In this document: positions 8,838 through 16,815 of the stretch, piece after piece
How positions within the stretch are numbered: the stretch's first letter is position 1
Layout of the letters: the number at the start of each line of letters is the position of its first letter
NCBI RefSeq assembly: GCF_019331675.1
Contig: NZ_JAHBBJ010000007.1
Span: forward strand, 83,745-147,744
DNA length: 64,000 nt
Reading direction: 5' to 3'
Origin: Bifidobacterium miconisargentati
GTDB lineage: Bacteria > Actinomycetota > Actinomycetes > Actinomycetales > Bifidobacteriaceae
Position numbers and translations under genes: made by a program
Notes under the pieces: model-generated
Seen by the model: the letters and a program-made list of their open reading frames with translations, nothing else
Database searches by the model: none
Told to the model about the DNA's origin: nothing

Positions 8838-9500
8838 ATGACCACCGCACCATCCGATCACACGCCGTCCACAACGCGGCTCGACATCAGGGATCTCTCC
8901 AAATCCTTCGGCAACCACCTGCTGTGGAAGGATCTCACGTTCTCGGTCCGTCCGAGGCAGATGATTGCCCTCACCGGACCATCGGGATCAGGGAAAAGCA
9001 CCCTGCTGAACTGCATCGGACTACTGGAGAAACCGGACAGCGGCGTGATCGAGGTCAACGGGCAAGATATCACCCGATACCGTTCCCGCGCCACGCGCCT
9101 GTTCCGGGAAAAGACGCTCGGCTATCTATTCCAGGATTACGCGCTCATCGACAACGCCACCATCGAGGAGAACCTGAACGTCGCCCTGCTTCACCGTTCG
9201 ACACAAGCAAGGAGAACCGCCATATCCCAAGCCCTGCAGCAAGTCGGCCTGGCCGACCGTGAAAAGGAGCCGGTCTACCAGCTTTCCGGAGGCGAACAGC
9301 AAAGAGTGGCGCTGGCACGTCTTATCGTGAAAAACCCAGCGATAATACTCGCCGACGAACCCACCGGCGCCCTCGACCACGACAACGCCGACATGGTCAT
9401 CCATACCCTGCGCGACATGGCCGAGCACGGCGGCGCCGTCATCATTGCCACCCACTCCGACCACGTGGCCGAATCATGCGACTGGACCATCCAACTGTGA
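8838..9500 (+). CDS. ABC transporter ATP-binding protein, bacteriocin-export type
   Basis: A 220-aa ATPase of the MacB/LolD group. Walker A is GPSGSGKST (about residues 47-55), the Q-loop is YLFQDYALI, the signature is LSGGEQQR (about 151-158), Walker B is IILADEPTGALD (about 172-183) and the switch histidine is in IIATHSD. It begins 3 nt after the stop of the permease gene, and the permease end carries GGGAGGAG as its ribosome binding site. MacB-like ATPases couple to FtsX-fold permeases, supporting a two-component efflux complex for a peptide substrate. The substrate is not determinable. Confidence 0.9.
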   Translation: MTTAPSDHTPSTTRLDIRDLSKSFGNHLLWKDLTFSVRPRQMIALTGPSGSGKSTLLNCIGLLEKPDSGVIEVNGQDITRYRSRATRLFREKTLGYLFQDYALIDNATIEENLNVALLHRSTQARRTAISQALQQVGLADREKEPVYQLSGGEQQRVALARLIVKNPAIILADEPTGALDHDNADMVIHTLRDMAEHGGAVIIATHSDHVAESCDWTIQL

Positions 9501-9547
9501 TGTGCCGTCGGCGGTTTTGATGATGGAACAGTAACGTTCGGGGCCAC

Positions 9548-9602
9548 TGTCATGCGATTGCTTGACAGCATGTTGTCCCGTCCTGCATGACGACGTTATA
9601 TA
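9548..9602 (+). promoter_or_regulatory. Regulon operator copy 2 with downstream promoter
   Basis: TGTCATGC-GATT-GCTTGACA at 9548-9567 is followed 5 nt later by TTGTCC (9573-9578) and, after 17-18 nt, by TTATATA (9596-9602). About 55 bp, including the promoter, closely resemble copy 1. It serves the 77-aa membrane protein at 9660. Confidence 0.75.
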
Positions 9603-9659
9603 TCGACGTATCACAGTGATTGCAAAGAAATCGAGCCACGAGGAAGGGAATCGATCGCA

Positions 9660-9893
9660 ATGGGAAAGTCCGTTAATGAAACACCGGTGCAAGAACGTGA
9701 GGGGAACGTATCGTATCGTTTGCTTCTAAAATGGTGGGAACTTTTGGCGTACGTGTTGATTTTTGTGCTGGCATTGGTTTTCAACGCGATGCAATTCCCC
9801 CAATGGGTGGTCGTTCCACTTGTTTTAGCAATCCTATCGGTCCGGGCCGCCCGAATACTTCTTGCAAAAAGAAAGAAGAATCGGGCGGATTAA
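9660..9893 (+). CDS. Small two-helix membrane protein, regulon member
   Basis: A 77-aa protein with a polar N-terminus (MGKSVNETPVQEREGN), two hydrophobic helices (about residues 26-43 and 46-64) and a strongly basic tail (AKRKKNRAD). AGGAAGGG lies upstream of the ATG. I recognise no family. It is a monocistronic unit behind operator copy 2, and its size and topology resemble small immunity or accessory proteins found with bacteriocin and antimicrobial-peptide systems. That role is inferred only from context. It lacks a leader or double-glycine motif, so it does not look like a bacteriocin precursor. Confidence 0.65.
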   Translation: MGKSVNETPVQEREGNVSYRLLLKWWELLAYVLIFVLALVFNAMQFPQWVVVPLVLAILSVRAARILLAKRKKNRAD

Positions 9894-10058
9894 GCCTGTG
9901 AGCAGGGACATCGCATATAGTCAGGTTCCGTAATGCAGCTGGTGGTGGTCTTCGAGCCTGATAAATAAGAGCAGAGGGTCCGGGCCATGCTTCGCAAGGG
10001 ATCCGCATACAATGGAATGCGTAATATTTCGTAGGGGAATCATGGATTGGAGACCGTC

Positions 10059-10295
10059 ATGGCGAGGATCGGCATGAGCAACCTGTTGGAGGCAAATGGT
10101 CTTCGACTGGGATACACGGCGAGAACGGTTACGGTCACCGAGCCGGCGACCGGATTCAAGATCGTGTTCAACAATGATGGCACGGTGCGCAGCAACACGT
10201 TCCCCTCCGAATCGCTTCCACTGGTGGAAGGATATTTCAAGCGTTCCTACCCGTTCGTGGAGGATGCGCGCGAAGTTGATCGCGAATATGCGTGA
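10059..10295 (+). CDS. Hypothetical 78-aa protein preceding a DUF4160 gene
   Basis: The frame from the ATG at 10059 (GGAG six nt upstream) encodes MARIGMSNLLEANGLRLGYT at its start and ends EDAREVDREYA. It is soluble, mixed alpha/beta and of no recognised family. Its stop overlaps the start of the following DUF4160 gene by 8 nt (ATGCGTGA), indicating translational coupling. DUF4160 genes frequently occur in such two-gene cassettes with a small partner, so a toxin-antitoxin-like pair is possible but unproven. A TTG start at 10047 is an alternative. Confidence 0.5.
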   Translation: MARIGMSNLLEANGLRLGYTARTVTVTEPATGFKIVFNNDGTVRSNTFPSESLPLVEGYFKRSYPFVEDAREVDREYA

Positions 10296-10521
10296 GATCT
10301 GGTTTGAAGACGTCGCCGGATACGAGTTTTATGTGACCAGCAATGGCGGCGGTCACGGCGTGCATTTTCATATCAAACGTAACAACTCGTAGCGGCTTGC
10401 CAAGTTCGTGCTGACCGCTGACGGGGATGTGGTCGTGGACTCGACCACGTTGGATGCCAAGACGACACGGAAGATTCAGTTGTACATACGCCGCAATTGG
10501 AACGGCTTCGTGCAATCATGA
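10288..10521 (+). pseudogene. DUF4160 domain gene with internal amber codon
   Basis: The 78-codon frame begins MREIWFEDVAGYEFYVTSN, reaches HGVHFHIKRNNS, meets TAG at 10390-10392 (codon 35), then continues in the same frame with RLAKFVLTADGDVVV and TTRKIQLYIRRNWNGFVQS. Length and order match DUF4160: a Y-x-FY-x-S strand, an H-x-H motif, an AKF strand, and a final helix with R-I-x-x-x-x-N-x-x-x. The TAG is the only disruption, so this is a recent nonsense mutation or a sequencing error. It is coupled to the preceding 78-aa gene. Confidence 0.65.
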
Positions 10522-10584
10522 CGCAGTTTCTTCGGTAACTGCCATTTCGACAAGTGACAGGTTCGGCAGGAGGCATTCGGCGTT

Positions 10585-11802
10585 TTACGGGTGTAGTCCG
10601 TTGTCCGACTTGTTTGGGATGGCGGCATCCAGTTGCCAGTACCGCTGTTCCGTGTGGATGGTGAAGCTGCCGCCGGCTTTTTCGATGATGGCGCGGTAAC
10701 GGTCGAGGCCGCTGCCCAATCCAAGTTTTCCGTCATGTTCGGCGATGGTGTCGCTGACGGAGATATGGAGTTCTTCAGCGTCGAAGCTGATGGAGACGGC
10801 GTACCATTCGGCTGGGTCGGCGTGCTTGGCGATGTTCGCGTACAGTTCCGTCAGCAGGCCCGTGAGCAGTCGCATCATGTCGGGGGAGAGCGGGCGGCGG
10901 AGTTCTCCGAGCAGGTTGTCGCCAGTGAAGCCGAGCGATTCGAGCTTCGCCTCCTCGTCGTCGATCAGGGATTGCAGTTCTGCCTGCTGCACGGTGGCGT
11001 GATCTGCATCCGGTGCCAGCGGAAGTGCTGCCGTGCTTCGCGGTTCCGATGGTTGTGATTGCGGCTGTTGCTCTACATGTTCCTCCAGCGAGTCGATGAC
11101 CGTGTGCGTGTGGGTCATGGCGCTATCTGCCGCGATGCGTAGTTCCCGGAGCTGTTGCCGGTATTCCTGTTCGCCGGCGGGCATGCCGCAGGCCTCGGCG
11201 TGGTCGATACGCAGGATGAGATAGGCGAGATCGTTGCTGATGGTGTCATGCATGCCGCGGGCCGTGTCCTCGCGTTCCTGCTGGCGACGCAGCAGATACG
11301 AGTCATGATCGCGCTGCCGCATCATGTGCAGCAACAGGCCGGTCACTAGCGGGAAGCAATAGAACGCAAGGTTCTGCAAGGTCGCCACCAGCAGACGACC
11401 GCTGCTTGGTTCGACGCCGAACGTGGTGGAGATGAGCAGCATGCCGGTGGCGATCGCACCCGACCAGGTGTCCAGATAGGCGAGGAATCCCGTACAGGTG
11501 ATGATGACGGCAAGTGGCGTGATCATCGGCATTGCCAGCATGAGCATCTCCCCGGCCACGAGCGCCGCCCAGAGGAACCATTGCGGGCGGAACATGCCGC
11601 CGATCAGACCGACGAGCGTCACCAGAACCAGCGCAAGATGCCGCACGCTCACCGTTGAGGAGGCATCCGTCGCGGCCCGGGTCATGTATTCCGCGATGAG
11701 GGCCGCAGCCAGCAGCACGCATGCCGCCGCGATGACCGGATGACTGTTATCCGAGCCCAGCCGTCCAATAAATCGACTTACAGCAGATCGTATCTGGCGC
11801 AT
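10585..11802 (-). CDS. Sensor histidine kinase, NarL/DesK type
   Basis: A 405-aa membrane kinase. Residues about 22-160 contain five to six helices with very short loops, so it probably senses something within or near the membrane. The dimerisation/phosphoacceptor helix has ARGMHDTISNDLA with His185 in the HisKA_3 context. The ATPase domain shows the N-box in LTELYANIAKHA and a G-box in LGLGSGLDRYR. Its start overlaps the 3' end of the response regulator gene by 25 nt, so the two are co-expressed from the regulator's promoter. It lies in the middle of the operator-bearing gene block and likely controls it together with the regulator. Confidence 0.9.
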   Translation of the reverse strand: MRQIRSAVSRFIGRLGSDNSHPVIAAACVLLAAALIAEYMTRAATDASSTVSVRHLALVLVTLVGLIGGMFRPQWFLWAALVAGEMLMLAMPMITPLAVIITCTGFLAYLDTWSGAIATGMLLISTTFGVEPSSGRLLVATLQNLAFYCFPLVTGLLLHMMRQRDHDSYLLRRQQEREDTARGMHDTISNDLAYLILRIDHAEACGMPAGEQEYRQQLRELRIAADSAMTHTHTVIDSLEEHVEQQPQSQPSEPRSTAALPLAPDADHATVQQAELQSLIDDEEAKLESLGFTGDNLLGELRRPLSPDMMRLLTGLLTELYANIAKHADPAEWYAVSISFDAEELHISVSDTIAEHDGKLGLGSGLDRYRAIIEKAGGSFTIHTEQRYWQLDAAIPNKSDNGLHP

Positions 11803-12476
11803 GCCTCCAGCACCTCCCTGCGGCTGGTCACGCCGAGCTTGTCGGCTGCGCGATGCACGTACGTGAACACACTGCCCTTGGCAATACCCAGCTGCTGTGC
11901 GATCTCGTCGGTGGTCAAACGCTGCGCGTACAGGCGCAGGATGTCCTTCTCACGTGCGGACAATGAGTCCTTCATGTCCTCGGACATCTTCGCCGGCACC
12001 GTGCCGGACAGCAGCGCATGCGCCGAAACCGCGTCACGGAATCCCGCCTCGGCCTGAGCGGCGGTCGGCAGGCCATGCGCCGCTTGCCGCACGGCGTCGG
12101 CGATGCCGGTCTTGAGTCGTTCCTTGGCGAGCAGTCCCTGCGCGCCCGCTTTGATCGCCTCATCCCGGTAGACGTCCGTCGAATACGAGGTGACGCAGAT
12201 GACGCCCACCTCGCTCGTCCTGCGCCGGATGCGCCGGCATACGTCCGCGCCCGTGATGCCGCCCAACGCCATGTCCAACACGAGCACGTCCGGCCGCGTA
12301 TGCGCGTTGTGGCAGTGCTCGATCGCCACCGCCGGCGACCCCGTGCTCCACACGACATGGAAATCCCGGGACATGGCCGCGATCATCGCGCACATCGCAT
12401 CCAACGCAAACGGATCATTATCCAACACGCCGATGCGAATCACGTTCGCCGCGTCCGGTTCGTTCCCAAGTCCCAT
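11778..12476 (-). CDS. LuxR/NarL-family DNA-binding response regulator
   Basis: A 232-aa regulator counted from the ATG at 12476. The receiver domain has the acidic pair in IGVLDNDPFALD (D19, D21), phosphoacceptor D68 in VLVLDMALGG, a T/S in CVTSYSTD and a Lys in GLLAKERL. The C-terminal helix-turn-helix is LSAREKDILRLYAQRLTTDE followed by IAQQLGIAKGSVFTYVHRAA. The frame remains open upstream across operator copy 3, so a start at 12503 or 12545 is possible. The region 12394-12552 is nearly duplicated at 16086-16250. It is divergent from the three-gene ABC operon and is the best candidate for the protein that binds the five palindromes. Confidence 0.88.
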   Translation of the reverse strand: MGLGNEPDAANVIRIGVLDNDPFALDAMCAMIAAMSRDFHVVWSTGSPAVAIEHCHNAHTRPDVLVLDMALGGITGADVCRRIRRRTSEVGVICVTSYSTDVYRDEAIKAGAQGLLAKERLKTGIADAVRQAAHGLPTAAQAEAGFRDAVSAHALLSGTVPAKMSEDMKDSLSAREKDILRLYAQRLTTDEIAQQLGIAKGSVFTYVHRAADKLGVTSRREVLEACARYDLL

Positions 12477-12524
12477 GACACCCACTGTACCGCCGACGAC
12501 CATCAGCTCCCCGGCATGAAACGG

Positions 12525-12579
12525 TGTCATGCGTTTGCTTGACATGACGTTGCCTTGATGCTCACAGGCAGCCTTCAAT
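12525..12579 (+). promoter_or_regulatory. Regulon operator copy 3, between regulator and ABC operon
   Basis: TGTCATGC-GTTT-GCTTGACA at 12525-12544 is followed 5 nt later by TTGCCT (12550-12555) and, 17-18 nt on, a weak -10 around TTCAAT (12574-12579). It points to the ABC operon at 12625 but also lies upstream of the divergent response regulator, so it may serve autoregulation. Confidence 0.7.
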
Positions 12580-12624
12580 GGCCAATGCTGGTATCTGCAT
12601 ACTTCAAAAGGAGAGACGGCCGCA

Positions 12625-13323
12625 ATGATTGAGATTTCTGGTTTGTCGAAGATCTATGGGGATAAACGTGCATTGGATAATGTTTCGTTCCGTGCCGAAT
12701 CGGGCAAGGTCACGGCATTGATCGGTCCGAACGGCGCCGGCAAATCGACCTTATTGCACATCCTGCTCGGATTGGAGCCAGCCAGTAGCGGCACAGCTAC
12801 GTTCGACGGCAAACGGTACAACGAACTTGGCCCCAACCCACTCACGGTCGTCGGCTCGTTCATCGACGGGTTGGCACCGTATCCGTCGAGGACGGGTCTC
12901 AATCATCTTCATTGGATCGCGCTGGCCGCCGACATCCCTTTCTCCCGTTGCGACGAATGCCTGCGGCTCGTGGGCCTGTACGAGGCACGCAACCGCATGT
13001 ATAAGACCTATTCACTCGGCATGAAGCAACGGCTGGGCATCGCGACCGCGATACTGACCGACGCCCCGTATCTCATTCTGGACGAGCCGTTGAACGGTCT
13101 CGACCCGGAAGGCATCAAATGGGTGCGCGACTTCATCAAGGACTACGTCTCGGGTCACAGGACCGTCCTGGTCTCCAGCCACTACATGGCTGAACTGGAA
13201 CTGGTGGCCGACCGTGTCGTGGGCCTGTCGAACGGGCGGAAGGTGCTCGACGATGATATCGACACGCTCCTCGACGGTTATGTCAGTCTGGAACAGGCGT
13301 ACTTCAATGTGGTGAAGGAATGA
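12625..13323 (+). CDS. ABC transporter ATP-binding protein, BcrA/NatA-like
   Basis: A 232-aa ATPase with Walker A GPNGAGKST (about residues 36-44), signature YSLGMKQRLGIA (about 131-142), Walker B YLILDEPLNGLDP (about 151-163) and switch His in VLVSSHYMAE. The LNGLDP and SLGMKQR forms are typical of the BcrA/NatA/lantibiotic-immunity (LanF) branch. AAAAGGAGAG precedes the ATG. It is the first gene of a three-gene operon with two membrane proteins. The substrate may be an antimicrobial peptide or another envelope-active compound, inferred from family and from the shared operator. Confidence 0.92.
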   Translation: MIEISGLSKIYGDKRALDNVSFRAESGKVTALIGPNGAGKSTLLHILLGLEPASSGTATFDGKRYNELGPNPLTVVGSFIDGLAPYPSRTGLNHLHWIALAADIPFSRCDECLRLVGLYEARNRMYKTYSLGMKQRLGIATAILTDAPYLILDEPLNGLDPEGIKWVRDFIKDYVSGHRTVLVSSHYMAELELVADRVVGLSNGRKVLDDDIDTLLDGYVSLEQAYFNVVKE

Positions 13324-14138
13324 CCATCATGGGAACGAATGTTTCACCCCGGTATGTGTCCTGCTCGCTGGTGCGGTACTGCTCGAACCGGCAGTTCTAT
13401 TGGTCGGCGTTCGCCGTACTGGCGCTCACCGCGTTGTTCGCGGTACTGGACGTGCAGACGATCTCCTCGACGGTGTCCATCGCCGCGGATGGCGCCATAC
13501 GGTCGACTGATTCCCTGGACCCGGATCCGGCGCATATCGTGTCCGACGCCGTACTTGCCTCGCCCTACCAGACCTCGATCATCCTTATTCCGATCATCGT
13601 GGCGTTGAACGTCGCGGCAGGATTCCGCGCAGGCGACGAACGACAACTACGACTGCTGGTCAACCGGCCATGGCCGCTCGCGATCGGGGACGTGCTCGCG
13701 ACCGTGATCTACTGCGCCGGCGTCTCGCTGCTGTCATCACTGCTGAACGCGGCGATACTCGTCGCGACATTGAATCCTGTCCTGCGGCCCATGTGCCTCA
13801 CCATGACCGTCGTCACGACGCCGTTGCGTGTCATGGTATTCGCCGTGGTCATGGGACTGGTCGGCTACATTACGGCCGTGGCCACGAAACGCGACGTACC
13901 GGCCTTGGCCATGATCCTCCTGCTGCTCATCGTCTCGCTGTCCGGCGTGCTGAAGGCAATCCACTTGGACGTGCTGCTGCCGATGATCGGAGGCAAAAGC
14001 TTCGCATTCGGGCGAATCGCCGATGCCGGGGACATCCCCATGGCAGCGTCCTCAATTGTCATGGCATGCTGGCTAACAGTGACGTTCTGCGCTGCGGTGA
14101 TCATTCGCGGACAGTTTCTTCAGCGGTCACAGGCGTAG
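13320..14138 (+). CDS. ABC-2-like permease subunit
   Basis: A 272-aa protein with six predicted helices (around residues 22-42, 80-100, 118-140, 160-180, 188-208 and 238-258) and an extracytoplasmic loop between helices 1 and 2, the topology of ABC-2 permeases such as BcrB or LanE/G. The start overlaps the ATPase stop by 4 nt (ATGA). No specific family name can be given. It would form the membrane part of the transporter with the next gene product. An ATG 9 nt downstream is an alternative start. Confidence 0.75.
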   Translation: MTIMGTNVSPRYVSCSLVRYCSNRQFYWSAFAVLALTALFAVLDVQTISSTVSIAADGAIRSTDSLDPDPAHIVSDAVLASPYQTSIILIPIIVALNVAAGFRAGDERQLRLLVNRPWPLAIGDVLATVIYCAGVSLLSSLLNAAILVATLNPVLRPMCLTMTVVTTPLRVMVFAVVMGLVGYITAVATKRDVPALAMILLLLIVSLSGVLKAIHLDVLLPMIGGKSFAFGRIADAGDIPMAASSIVMACWLTVTFCAAVIIRGQFLQRSQA

Positions 14139-14151
14139 GAGGTAGTCTCAT

Positions 14152-14841
14152 ATGGTCAAGGCCCTGCTCTATAAAGATGTGACGTCTCGCCCCCTGCGAA
14201 TCGCATGTCTGACAGCCATGTGCTGGGTGATTGTCGTATACGCGGTCGCACTCATGCCGATCAGCATGGATGAGTCCGGAAACAACCCGCTGAACGCCGA
14301 AAGCAGTATGACGCTTGCATCTCAGGCGACGGTGATCATTGCCGTTGTTCTGTCGAACATCGAGATTGGTTCAGGAGAAACGGTGATGGCAGCGCTTATC
14401 GCCGGCTCCCGACGTCGCATGGCCTATGCCTTGATAACGGAAAAGGTCGTGATTATTCTCATCGCCGGACTGTTTCTGGCCATGCTGGACATCATCGGCA
14501 ACGTCGTCGTCTATGGAGACGGCGACGTCGGCTGTCTTTTGCTCTGTTGCCTGCTGCTGGCGGTCATGAACGGCATTGCAGCGCTGTCGCTGTCCATGTT
14601 CACCGGGAATGTACTGCTCGGCCTATCCATTTACCTGTTCGTACCCATACTGCTCAAACCATTCATCATGTATCTGATACCTGCTACGAACGGACTGTCC
14701 TACCCGGAGACGATACGCGCGGCGACTGCAGATTGTTCACTTGTCGGGACGTTGGTGTCAATCATGTGGCTGCTTGTCTTCATAATCGCAGGTTATGCCG
14801 CGATGGGGCTGCGACTGCATAGGGCCATCGACATGGGTTAG
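14152..14841 (+). CDS. Second membrane subunit of the ABC operon
   Basis: A 229-aa protein with about six hydrophobic helices beginning near residues 20-40 (CLTAMCWVIVVYAVALMPIS), and no soluble domain. AGGAGG lies 9-10 nt before the ATG, and the gene starts 13 nt after the first permease. A pattern of one ATPase plus two small permeases is typical of LanFEG-type immunity transporters and of YxdLM-independent antibiotic exporters. Homology is not recognised beyond topology. Confidence 0.7.
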   Translation: MVKALLYKDVTSRPLRIACLTAMCWVIVVYAVALMPISMDESGNNPLNAESSMTLASQATVIIAVVLSNIEIGSGETVMAALIAGSRRRMAYALITEKVVIILIAGLFLAMLDIIGNVVVYGDGDVGCLLLCCLLLAVMNGIAALSLSMFTGNVLLGLSIYLFVPILLKPFIMYLIPATNGLSYPETIRAATADCSLVGTLVSIMWLLVFIIAGYAAMGLRLHRAIDMG

Positions 14842-14924
14842 ATTTGGGACCATCCATTCATCAGTCTGCGCATCATATGGGCGAATCCCGGCATGCCGGA
14901 ATGTTCAAGCCGTTCCAGTTCCTC

Positions 14925-15407
14925 CTACATGGTGCGTGGTGGATGCCTTTTTGATGCGACCAGTTCAAGCATGGCCTTGATCGCACGCTCAGGATATGCT
15001 TCGGCGACGCTGGTCAGAAACATGTCAGGGTGACGGGCGGATAATCCAATCTTGGCGAGTTGGTTCGCTGGAAAGTCTTTCAGGTTGAAGGTGATGATCA
15101 TATCCGCATTCCCGTTATAGGCGGCGGCCACCACATGCCGATCGCCGTCGTCCGGTAACACGACGTCACCGGTCAGTTCCGGAATGGAGGAGACAAGATA
15201 ATACGGCTTGATATTGCGAATGGCGGACAGATAGCGGTCAACCCAAATGGGATCTTTGTTGAGAACATCGACGAATGCCCGGCGGGCTTCTTCAAGCACG
15301 TCGTCGGAGTACTCGGGGTCGAACAGGTGATGGTCGGCAAACGTGAGCAGCACATCCGTCAGCCAGGTGTGCAGGAAGATGTTCGCGTCGAGAAAAGTGA
15401 CTACCAA
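14925..15407 (-). CDS. PIN-domain ribonuclease toxin
   Basis: A 160-aa PIN_3-type protein. The first acidic residue is in TFLDANIFLHTW (Asp7), further acidic positions occur around DDVLEEARRAF, and the conserved D-x-HVVAAA block is followed by ADMIITFNLKDFP, which contains the last catalytic Asp and the N-L-K-D-F signature. PIN toxins cleave RNA using these acidic residues and Mg2+. It follows the HTH gene by 20 nt, consistent with an antitoxin-toxin order. All expected acidic residues appear present. Confidence 0.85.
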   Translation of the reverse strand: MVVTFLDANIFLHTWLTDVLLTFADHHLFDPEYSDDVLEEARRAFVDVLNKDPIWVDRYLSAIRNIKPYYLVSSIPELTGDVVLPDDGDRHVVAAAYNGNADMIITFNLKDFPANQLAKIGLSARHPDMFLTSVAEAYPERAIKAMLELVASKRHPPRTM

Positions 15408-15427
15408 CTCAAATTCCTCTCGTTTTT

Positions 15428-15829
15428 TCAGCTGTAACGAGTCAGATAGGCCGAGTAGTCGATGTCGTCCAATCCACCTTGACTGGCGGCCTCGCGCATG
15501 GTCTCCAATGCCTCATGGCCATGGGATTCCGACTTGTCGCGGTAGGCGATGACCTGTGCTCGGGAAACCATGCGATTGCCTTTCGCGCCGTAGCGGACGA
15601 ACGGAATCTCGCCGGCATCAAGCATGCGGGCGACGGTCTTTGCCGATACGCCGAGAATCTGCGCGGCTTCGCCGGTAGTAATCATTTCTGCCGAATTGTC
15701 GTGTACGATGGCCGCGAACGCGCGGCGCAGCTGCTCCGCATCCAATGGATACGCCTTGCCATCACCCGTAGTGATGTATGCGGATCCTTTACCGATCTGG
15801 GAAATAGGGATTGCCTCGAATATGGTCAT
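15428..15829 (-). CDS. Excisionase/MerR-like HTH protein, probable antitoxin of the PIN toxin
   Basis: A 133-aa protein with a helix-turn-helix of the excisionase (HTH_17) type at about residues 50-98: MITTGEAAQILGVSAKTV, then GEIPFVRYGAKGNRMVSRA. N- and C-terminal extensions flank it, the latter probably binding the toxin. AAAGGACTCGCC precedes the ATG. This HTH-plus-PIN arrangement is a known type II toxin-antitoxin layout in actinobacteria. Two tandem TATCGGACA repeats just upstream may be its operator. Confidence 0.8.
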   Translation of the reverse strand: MTIFEAIPISQIGKGSAYITTGDGKAYPLDAEQLRRAFAAIVHDNSAEMITTGEAAQILGVSAKTVARMLDAGEIPFVRYGAKGNRMVSRAQVIAYRDKSESHGHEALETMREAASQGGLDDIDYSAYLTRYS

Positions 15830-15887
15830 GGCGAGTCCTTTCCTGAAGTCTTGAACCCAGCCTACCTCAAACCAGACATTTCGGCAA

Positions 15888-15905
15888 TATCGGACATATC
15901 GGACA
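15888..15905. promoter_or_regulatory. Tandem 9-bp repeat upstream of HTH/PIN operon
   Basis: TATCGGACA occurs twice in direct succession (15888-15896, 15897-15905), about 60 bp upstream of the antitoxin start, followed by a near-palindrome around CTATCGATTGATAG. It is a plausible binding site for the HTH protein, inferred from position only. Confidence 0.4.
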
Positions 15906-15954
15906 ATCTATCGATTGATAGCGAAATAGGCTATGTTGCGTATGGAATACAAAC

Positions 15955-16168
15955 CTACATTGAATGCCGAGCGGTCCAGGCGATGAGGCGCACGCGGTTG
16001 GTTTGAACGGTTTTCCTGAGGATATTGCCAATGTGAGTTTTTAACGGTGGATATGCTGAGACCCGGACTCGCAGCGACCTGGTCAATCGCATCCAACGCG
16101 AACGGATCATTATCCAACACGCCGATGCGGATCACGCCCACCGCTTCAGGCTCGTTCCCAAGTCCCAT
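15955..16168 (-). pseudogene. Deleted, frameshifted response-regulator copy
   Basis: The 5' end repeats the intact regulator almost exactly (MGLGNEPEAVGVIRIGVLDN, then DPFALDAI). It then jumps straight into a LuxR-type recognition helix (QVAASPGLSISTVK). Dropping one A from the AAAAA run after TVK gives THIGNILRK, then NRVRLIAWTARHSM and a TAG at 15955-15957, which is a normal NarL C-terminus. So most of the receiver and linker are deleted and the HTH is frameshifted. The HTH differs from that of the intact regulator, so the remnant derives from a second paralogue. Its upstream region retains operator copy 4. Confidence 0.75.
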
Positions 16169-16222
16169 GACACCCACTGTACCGCCGGCGGCCACTGACT
16201 CCCCGGCATGAAACGGCATCGC

Positions 16223-16277
16223 TGTCATGTGATTGCTTGACATGATGTTGCGGGTGCGATACGTGCGTGGATTTAAT
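16223..16277 (+). promoter_or_regulatory. Regulon operator copy 4 with downstream promoter
   Basis: TGTCATGT-GATT-GCTTGACA at 16223-16242, 5 nt, TTGCGG (16248-16253), 17-18 nt, then TTTAAT (16272-16277). It precedes the membrane-anchored protein gene at 16325 and lies within the segment duplicated from the regulator's 5' region. Confidence 0.7.
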
Positions 16278-16324
16278 GAATTCAATGAGATTATTGGTAC
16301 ACGACGAAGGCTAGGAGACCACGG

Positions 16325-16804
16325 ATGGGAAACCGCGTAAGGAAAGATGGCGGCCGTGTCGGAACGATCATCGCTATTGTGGTCGTCACGGCATTGGCGG
16401 TGGCGGGATTATGGTTCGGATGGACGCGATACCAAAGCTACCGTCCGGTTTCGAATTTGTCGCAGAGGTTCTCGATCTCATTTCCCAAGGATGCGAGGGC
16501 AATCGTCAGTAAGGAAGAGGAGAGTTTCCACGGAGACGGGTACAGGTACGTGAAGATCACCGCCGACCCGGAAAAAGTTAACGGCACCATTCTGGACGGC
16601 AGAGAGTACTCCAGCAATCGGTTGTCGCAGGAGAGCATACGCATGGTCAAGGAAGCGAATACGACTCTGCAATTGGATCTGGGAACACAACTTGATGATC
16701 TGTACGAGCAGCCGCATAGGAAGATAGACAACGAGAACGGTACGCTGATCATCATCCGTGATGCTGATTCCTCGGAATGGCATTTCTTCGAATGCCTGAT
16801 CTGA
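16325..16804 (+). CDS. Single-pass membrane-anchored protein, regulon member
   Basis: A 159-aa protein with a short basic cytoplasmic N-terminus (MGNRVRKDGGR), one helix (about residues 13-31) and an approximately 125-residue extracytoplasmic domain of mixed alpha/beta character. AGGAGACCACGG precedes the ATG. I recognise no family. It lies behind operator copy 4 and is followed 11 nt later by a three-helix membrane protein, so the two form an operon. A sensing, immunity or accessory role within the two-component regulon is only inferred. Confidence 0.65.
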   Translation: MGNRVRKDGGRVGTIIAIVVVTALAVAGLWFGWTRYQSYRPVSNLSQRFSISFPKDARAIVSKEEESFHGDGYRYVKITADPEKVNGTILDGREYSSNRLSQESIRMVKEANTTLQLDLGTQLDDLYEQPHRKIDNENGTLIIIRDADSSEWHFFECLI

Positions 16805-16815
16805 AAGGATCTCCC

